From: Dehalococcoidales bacterium
GTDB taxonomy: Bacteria; Chloroflexota; Dehalococcoidia; Dehalococcoidales; UBA2162
DNA length: 5,885 nt
Assembly (NCBI GenBank): GCA_030648675.1
Contig: JAUSGV010000140.1
Location: forward strand, 1-5,885
Reading direction: 5' to 3'
The stretch's first letter is position 1; each line of letters opens with the position of its first letter. A program made the translations under genes and the position numbers. Under the pieces are notes generated by a model. It was not told the origin of the DNA. It did not search any database and saw only the letters and a list, made by a program, of their open reading frames with translations. Shown here in pieces: positions 5,058 through 5,885 of this stretch.

Positions 5058-5885
5058 TTACTCCGGCTTGAACACAGGAAGCTCGATGATAAAGGTTGCG
5101 CCGTGCCCCGGACTGCTTTCCGCTCGTATTCTGCCGCCATGTTCGGTCACTATTCCCTGGCAGATACTTAAACCAAGCCCGGTTCCTTTGCCTATCTCCT
5201 TCGTTGTGAAGAACGGTGTAAATAAACGGGCCATATGCTCGCTGGAAATGCCGGGGCCGTCGTCGCTGAACGACGCCCTGACGAAACCGCTCAGCTGTTC
5301 CGTTTTGATGGTTAGAGCGCCGGAATGGTGGGCTTCTATCATGGCGAATTCGGCATTAGTAATAATGTTGAAAAACACTTGCTGCAGTTGGGAGCTATTC
5401 CCCATGATTCGGGGTAGATCCGGGGCAAATTGAGTGTTCACTTTAATATTGTTTACCGCATGCTCGTGGGCCCGAAGCTGTAAAACCGTTTGAATAGGCT
5501 CATTGATGGCAACCGGTCGTTTCTCCCGGGGTTGTTGCCGTGCAAAGGTAAGCAGATTTTTTACTATTTTTGAGGTTCGCTGAGCCTCGTGGTTGATAAT
5601 CTTTAAATCCTCTGAAATATCCTTCGGCAGTTCTTGTTGGAGTAATAGTTGCGAAAAACCAATGACACTGGTCAGCGGGTTATTCAGTTCGTGGGCTACT
5701 CCTGATACCAGTTGTCCGATGGAAGCCAGACGGTCTTGCATGAAGAGTTGTTCTTGCATTTGCTCCACAGGGAAAACGGTGCCGTCTTTTTTGCGATGGT
5801 AACGAACCGGAATAGTCTTGGGTGTATTTGTCATCGCGCGAAGAGTTTCTTCCGGTTCAGCGGATAAATCAATGTGGCGTTTTGT
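5058..5885 (-). CDS. Sensor histidine kinase, C-terminal part (5' end outside window)
   Basis: The minus-strand frame is open to the right edge, so the ATG at 5834 is not necessarily the start; 17 further codons read in frame up to 5885. The visible 275 residues begin with the end of a PAS domain (Arg-Lys-Lys-Asp-Gly-Thr-Val-Phe-Pro-Val-Glu). The phosphoacceptor H-box comes next, with His in Gly-Val-Ala-His-Glu-Leu-Asn-Asn-Pro-Leu (codon 5691-5693). The ATPase boxes are all present: N-box with Asn-Ile-Ile-Thr-Asn-Ala-Glu, G1 DDGPGIS, F-box LFTPFFTTK and G2 GKGTGLGLS. It should autophosphorylate on His and pass phosphate to a response regulator not in this window. The end of the PAS domain, from Phe-Pro-Val-Glu to the linker Gln-Met-Gln-Glu-Gln-Leu, seems to lack the roughly 30-40 residues usually found there. 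No membrane segment is visible; anything upstream is unknown. Confidence 0.93.
   Translation of the reverse strand, partial: TKRHIDLSAEPEETLRAMTNTPKTIPVRYHRKKDGTVFPVEQMQEQLFMQDRLASIGQLVSGVAHELNNPLTSVIGFSQLLLQQELPKDISEDLKIINHEAQRTSKIVKNLLTFARQQPREKRPVAINEPIQTVLQLRAHEHAVNNIKVNTQFAPDLPRIMGNSSQLQQVFFNIITNAEFAMIEAHHSGALTIKTEQLSGFVRASFSDDGPGISSEHMARLFTPFFTTKEIGKGTGLGLSICQGIVTEHGGRIRAESSPGHGATFIIELPVFKPE

Noticed and set aside
4966..5433. 155-residue plus-strand open frame across the end of queA and the kinase
   Set aside because: It is antisense to the conserved ATPase domain of the kinase and resembles no family.

Overview
The window carries a broken restriction-modification gene, a small inserted segment inside it, a housekeeping tRNA-modification gene and the C-terminal part of a sensor kinase. 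The composition is moderate GC. The style of QueA, of the kinase H-box region and of the GIY-YIG/palindromic-repeat unit reminds me of Chloroflexota (Dehalococcoidia-like) or other anaerobic environmental bacteria. That placement is an impression, not a demonstrated assignment.

Positions 1-3820 (+) hold one large type ISP/type IIG-like gene (fused PD-(D/E)xK nuclease, N6-adenine methyltransferase and target-recognition/C-terminal domain) that is broken twice. The first lesion is a net loss of one base at about 658-660. It changes an expected Tyr-Gly-Leu-Phe stretch into a TAG stop and moves the rest of the gene into another frame, which stays open without interruption from 660 to 1835. The second lesion is an insertion of about 719 bp (1833-2551) between the methyltransferase core and the recognition domain. 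It contains a GIY-YIG domain gene (1870-2157), a DUF2283 gene (2341-2541) and four copies of a 26-27 nt palindromic repeat. Repairing both lesions on paper gives a continuous protein of about 1033 residues.

Downstream, a 57-codon ORF I do not recognise (3820-3993) overlaps the stop of the methyltransferase C-terminal piece and the start of queA (3990-5018) by single-base and ATGA overlaps. The R-M tail, the small ORF and queA therefore look like one co-transcribed, translationally coupled run. On the opposite strand, converging on queA with only 39 bp between the stops, is a histidine kinase (5058 to the right edge, 5' part outside the window). It has complete HisKA and HATPase_c domains, but its PAS domain appears cut short.

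The most notable points are the reconstructable insertion and its palindromic repeat family, and the possibility that the pieces are expressed as a split, nuclease-free methyltransferase. There is also a candidate operator in front of the DUF2283 gene. I see no RNA genes, no CRISPR array and no clear rho-independent terminator.
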